Shown here: one piece after another, positions 62,002-64,000 of the stretch
Layout of the letters: every line of letters starts with the position of its first letter
How positions within the stretch are numbered: the first letter of the stretch is position 1
Translations under genes and position numbers: made by a program
The notes under the pieces: generated by a model
Database searches by the model: none
What the model saw: the letters and a program-made list of their open reading frames with translations, nothing else
What the model was told of the DNA's origin: nothing
From: an uncultured bacterium
GTDB taxonomy: Bacteria; Cyanobacteriota; Vampirovibrionia; Gastranaerophilales; Gastranaerophilaceae
Assembly (NCBI GenBank): GCA_902777385.1
Contig: CACYTP010000002.1
Location: 183,619-247,618 of the forward strand
Length of the DNA stretch: 64,000 nt
Reading direction: 5' to 3'

Positions 62002-62565
62002 TTATGATTCTTTTAAATATTTTGTTCTAAATTTTGCAATATGTTCTTTTAAATCCTTAACGATTTCTTTTCCTGTTATATATTTTGCGAGCTCTTCTGC
62101 TCCGTCTTGTTCTAATTCCTCTATGTCATTAAATCCTGCGTGATAGGTTGTTTTATTTGCTACATCATTTGCTATACACTCTTTAAAGGATTCAAATTTT
62201 TCTTTTTTTAATTTTCCCAAATCCCCATTTTCATAAAAATCAAGCATGTGTTTTCTTGCCTGTTCGTGTTTTTTAGGAAATTCAAACATTATTGTATGAA
62301 ATATTCCGTATTCTCCAAAAAATCTTTGACGATTAAAACCTACAAAACAATCTCCCATATCTTTTTCAAAATCTTTTGTATTAACAACAGTTTTAAGATA
62401 TTTTCGTAAAGGTGTTTCCTTTTCTTTTAATGCCTTAATAATTGTTTTTTTGCCGTAGCCGTAGCGGTTTAATGACTGCATATCAAAATATGCTCTGCCA
62501 AATGGGGGTAACTGTCTTTGGTTGTTACTTGCGTTCAAGGTTGTGTAATTGTTTTCAATTCTCAT
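62002..62565 (-). CDS. hypothetical protein, 187 aa, with L-P-P-F-G-R motif
   Basis: No family recognised. The N-terminus is Asn/Thr/Gln-rich with Q-L-P-P-F-G-R-A near residue 20; the body is helical and rich in Lys and Glu. No signal peptide. AAGGAG 8 nt before the ATG gives strong support for translation, and a terminator follows the stop. One of six proteins here with a Phe-Gly-type N-terminal motif. Confidence 0.7.
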   Translation of the reverse strand: MRIENNYTTLNASNNQRQLPPFGRAYFDMQSLNRYGYGKKTIIKALKEKETPLRKYLKTVVNTKDFEKDMGDCFVGFNRQRFFGEYGIFHTIMFEFPKKHEQARKHMLDFYENGDLGKLKKEKFESFKECIANDVANKTTYHAGFNDIEELEQDGAEELAKYITGKEIVKDLKEHIAKFRTKYLKES

Positions 62566-62684
62566 AGTTCCTACTCCTTTATTTGTTACATTTCAATTAA
62601 AAAGCAACTACCTAAAAATGTTTATATTATAATCAAGTTATTAAAGGGAATATGACTTAAAAATTAAGGAATTTTTATAATTTT

Positions 62685-63170
62685 ATGCAAAATTTTAGGG
62701 GTAAATATAATATTGATAATATTTCACTCAAAATATTAGGATTACTGCAAGAAAATGCAAGAATGTCCTATACTGAAATCGGGCAAAAGATAGGTATGGC
62801 ATCAACTTCTGTTAAGGAAAGAATTGAAAAAATGGAAGATGCCGGAATCATCAAACAATACACCATAACACTTGATAATGAGAAATTAGGTTATCCGATT
62901 AATGCAATAATAACTTTGAGTTGTTCGGGTGCTTATACCCCGAAAGAACAAGTCATAGTTGATATGTTATCAGAATATCCACAAGTTTTAGAAGTTTTGA
63001 GAATCTCCGGCAAGAATGATTTTTTAGTTAAAGTCTGTGTTCAATCAATGGATGAATACAAAGAAATCAACGACAAATTAGGCAAGTTTGGGCAAATAGA
63101 AACCTCTTTCATAGTCACAAGTTTTATTAACAATTTAGGTATAAATTTAACTAAAGAAACTGAAAAATAG
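62685..63170 (+). CDS. Lrp/AsnC family transcriptional regulator
   Basis: A 161-aa regulator: HTH (about 14-60, L-K-I-L-G-L-L-Q-E-N-A-R-M-S-Y-T-E-I-G) and RAM ligand-binding domain (about 75-155). The family senses amino acids. The ATG at 62685 has only a distant AAGGA (14 nt) and TATAAT 3 nt upstream, so the start mode is unclear. A strong terminator follows. Confidence 0.93.
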   Translation: MQNFRGKYNIDNISLKILGLLQENARMSYTEIGQKIGMASTSVKERIEKMEDAGIIKQYTITLDNEKLGYPINAIITLSCSGAYTPKEQVIVDMLSEYPQVLEVLRISGKNDFLVKVCVQSMDEYKEINDKLGKFGQIETSFIVTSFINNLGINLTKETEK

Positions 63171-63269
63171 AACTATATATTTTATAATATTCAATCTCTC
63201 TGTTCAAAATTCTCAAACCGACTGTTATTTTACACTCATTATTGAGATTTTCATCTCTACCGTCAAAAT

Positions 63270-63297
63270 AAAAACCCGTCTTATAGACGGGTTTTTA
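63270..63297 (+). terminator. intrinsic terminator after the Lrp gene
   Basis: AAAAACCCGTC/GACGGGTTTTT stem, 5-nt loop TTATA, T tract. Confidence 0.88.
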
Positions 63298-63299
63298 TT

Positions 63300-63611
63300 C
63301 GGAGACGGTGAGATTGTCTTGTTCGCCGGCGTTAAACGAGGTTACGGTTGTTTGTTTCATAAACTTCGTTTATTCACAAACAAGCCTTCACTCTCTGCCG
63401 GCTCACGCTCAAACTCACTGACCAAGCTCTGCTTGGTGTGAGTTTTCATATCACTTTTATCTATGTAAAGACACACTCTAGATGATTATTTGTAACAGGG
63501 TAGTTGATTATTCTACAATCGTAAACTGAACTTATTTGTGTTGATATGTAAAACTTTTGATGCTTTCTTTTCACCTTTCGTTTATCTTGTTTTGTGCGTT
63601 AGGAGGAAAGT
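63300..63611. other. gene-free interval with two hairpins
   Basis: No gene supported. Two strong inverted repeats lie at 63348-63383 (TTGTTTGT...ACAAACAA, with AAAC/GTTT inner arms around TTC) and 63414-63442 (CTCAC-TG-ACCAAGC/GCTTGGT-GTGAG). The stretch is less AT-rich than its surroundings and may be a structured RNA or a decayed repeat. Confidence 0.45.
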
Positions 63612-63833
63612 ATGGAAAAAGCAGGATTAAATATTACACCAAAGGAATTTAAAGAATTAAGTAAATTAGCAGAAAATGCCTATAACATTACAGTCGTTAT
63701 AGATTATTTCTGTAAAAATCAACCGGAGATTGAAGAATTGTATAATCTTGCTCCCGTCATAGAAAACCTCAGAATGAATGCAGATAAATTAAATGCGTTT
63801 TTCATAGATAATGAAGAAAAAGTTGAAAATTAA
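63612..63833 (+). CDS. hypothetical protein, 73 aa
   Basis: A small acidic helical protein starting M-E-K-A-G-L-N-I-T-P-K-E-F with AGGAGG 6 nt before the ATG, an excellent ribosome site. No membrane segment or known motif. It stands alone after the hairpin interval. Confidence 0.65.
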   Translation: MEKAGLNITPKEFKELSKLAENAYNITVVIDYFCKNQPEIEELYNLAPVIENLRMNADKLNAFFIDNEEKVEN

Positions 63834-63933
63834 AACGTCTTTAATGAACTATATCCGAAAGTATTCAACAGATTTTTTAAGAAAAGTTAAATGCACAATT
63901 GGTATTATTTTATATTCAAAATTAAAACTGCTA

Positions 63934-63957
63934 TAAAACCGTTTTAAAACGGTTTTA
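63934..63957. repeat. 24-bp perfect palindrome
   Basis: TAAAACCGTTTT mirrors AAAACGGTTTTA exactly with no loop. It could be an operator, a terminator of the 73-aa gene or chance; no gene is recognised in the last 165 bases. Confidence 0.45.
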
Positions 63958-64000
63958 AAAACTTAGATAAAACCATCTTTTTTCATCATATTCTGAAAAT

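Noticed and set aside
1..64000. CRISPR arrays, tRNA and rRNA genes, intact insertion sequences
   Set aside because: By eye there are no regular spaced repeats, no T-loop/cloverleaf patterns and no transposase. A covariance-model scan would settle the tRNA question.

Overview
The window is a low-GC, gene-dense stretch of a bacterial chromosome with a Gram-negative-type envelope. It has an AsmA-like protein, an MlaA-type protein, a TonB C-terminal-domain protein and a DedA protein. It also carries a Gram-positive/cyanobacterial-type large SRP RNA, a DSHCT-type Ski2-like helicase of the kind found in Cyanobacteria, two [FeFe]-hydrogenase maturases (HydE, HydG) and a FlhB-type export protein. Several lineage-type hypothetical proteins share a short N-terminal x-x-[AS/P]-F-x-[GAS] motif. 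Together this suggests a non-photosynthetic cyanobacterial relative, such as Gastranaerophilales/Melainabacteria from a gut. That assignment is an inference from gene content, not from a marker-gene tree. No tRNA, rRNA, CRISPR array, intact insertion sequence or prophage was recognised.

Layout. 1-3.2 kb: the 5' part of an AsmA-like gene (cut by the window edge) and a small hypothetical gene. 3.3-7.9 kb: a LysR regulator divergent from a redox cassette of two aldo/keto reductases, an FMN reductase and a carboxymuconolactone-decarboxylase/cupin fusion, closed by a terminator. 8-13 kb: an L,D-transpeptidase/lytic enzyme, glutamate dehydrogenase, a TPR protein and DedA. 13-16.1 kb: phospholipase-D-like, ChbG/YdjC deacetylase and the SRP RNA. 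16.2-21.1 kb: FlhB, a sigma factor, a 5'-nucleotidase-family enzyme and a papain-like-fold candidate. 21.2-26.2 kb: TOPRIM protein, TonB-like protein with a repeat-containing promoter, HydG, RibD and a UPF0173 hydrolase. 26.2-32 kb: an acidic protein with a PcrA-type tail, YqeK/NadD and a large hypothetical membrane protein. 32-44.5 kb: small proteins, an XRE regulator, phosphomannomutase, an ABC permease, a CoA-disulfide reductase, an FAD oxidoreductase, an MnmC-like methyltransferase, ThrB, CHASE2-GGDEF and a phosphodiester glycosidase. 44.7-51.2 kb: the DSHCT helicase and a putative iron-responsive locus. 51.2-60.9 kb: OppF, RecR-YbaB, a matrixin-like protease with a formyltransferase, an MlaA-hydrolase fusion, HydE, an MFS pump and a hypothetical protein. 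60.9-64 kb: a decayed, repeat-bearing region with a toxin-like remnant, an Lrp regulator and small genes.

The most interesting system lies at 47.0-51.2 kb. Two promoters have the same architecture: TTGACA, a DtxR-type inverted repeat in the 17-nt spacer, and a TACANT -10. One drives a DtxR-family regulator that has DtxR-like (iron-type) ligands. The other drives a compact transcription unit with its own terminator that encodes a 30-residue peptide with 12 Met, which could also be an iron-stress small RNA. A SPASM radical SAM enzyme is transcribed divergently from the same control region as the regulator, and two polytopic membrane proteins lie alongside.

Two genome-scale signals also stand out. 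About ten genes have a TAnnnT hexamer exactly 6 nt before the ATG and no Shine-Dalgarno sequence, which predicts leaderless mRNAs, while most other genes have good SD sites. Six otherwise unrelated proteins carry the short N-terminal F-x-[GAS] motif.
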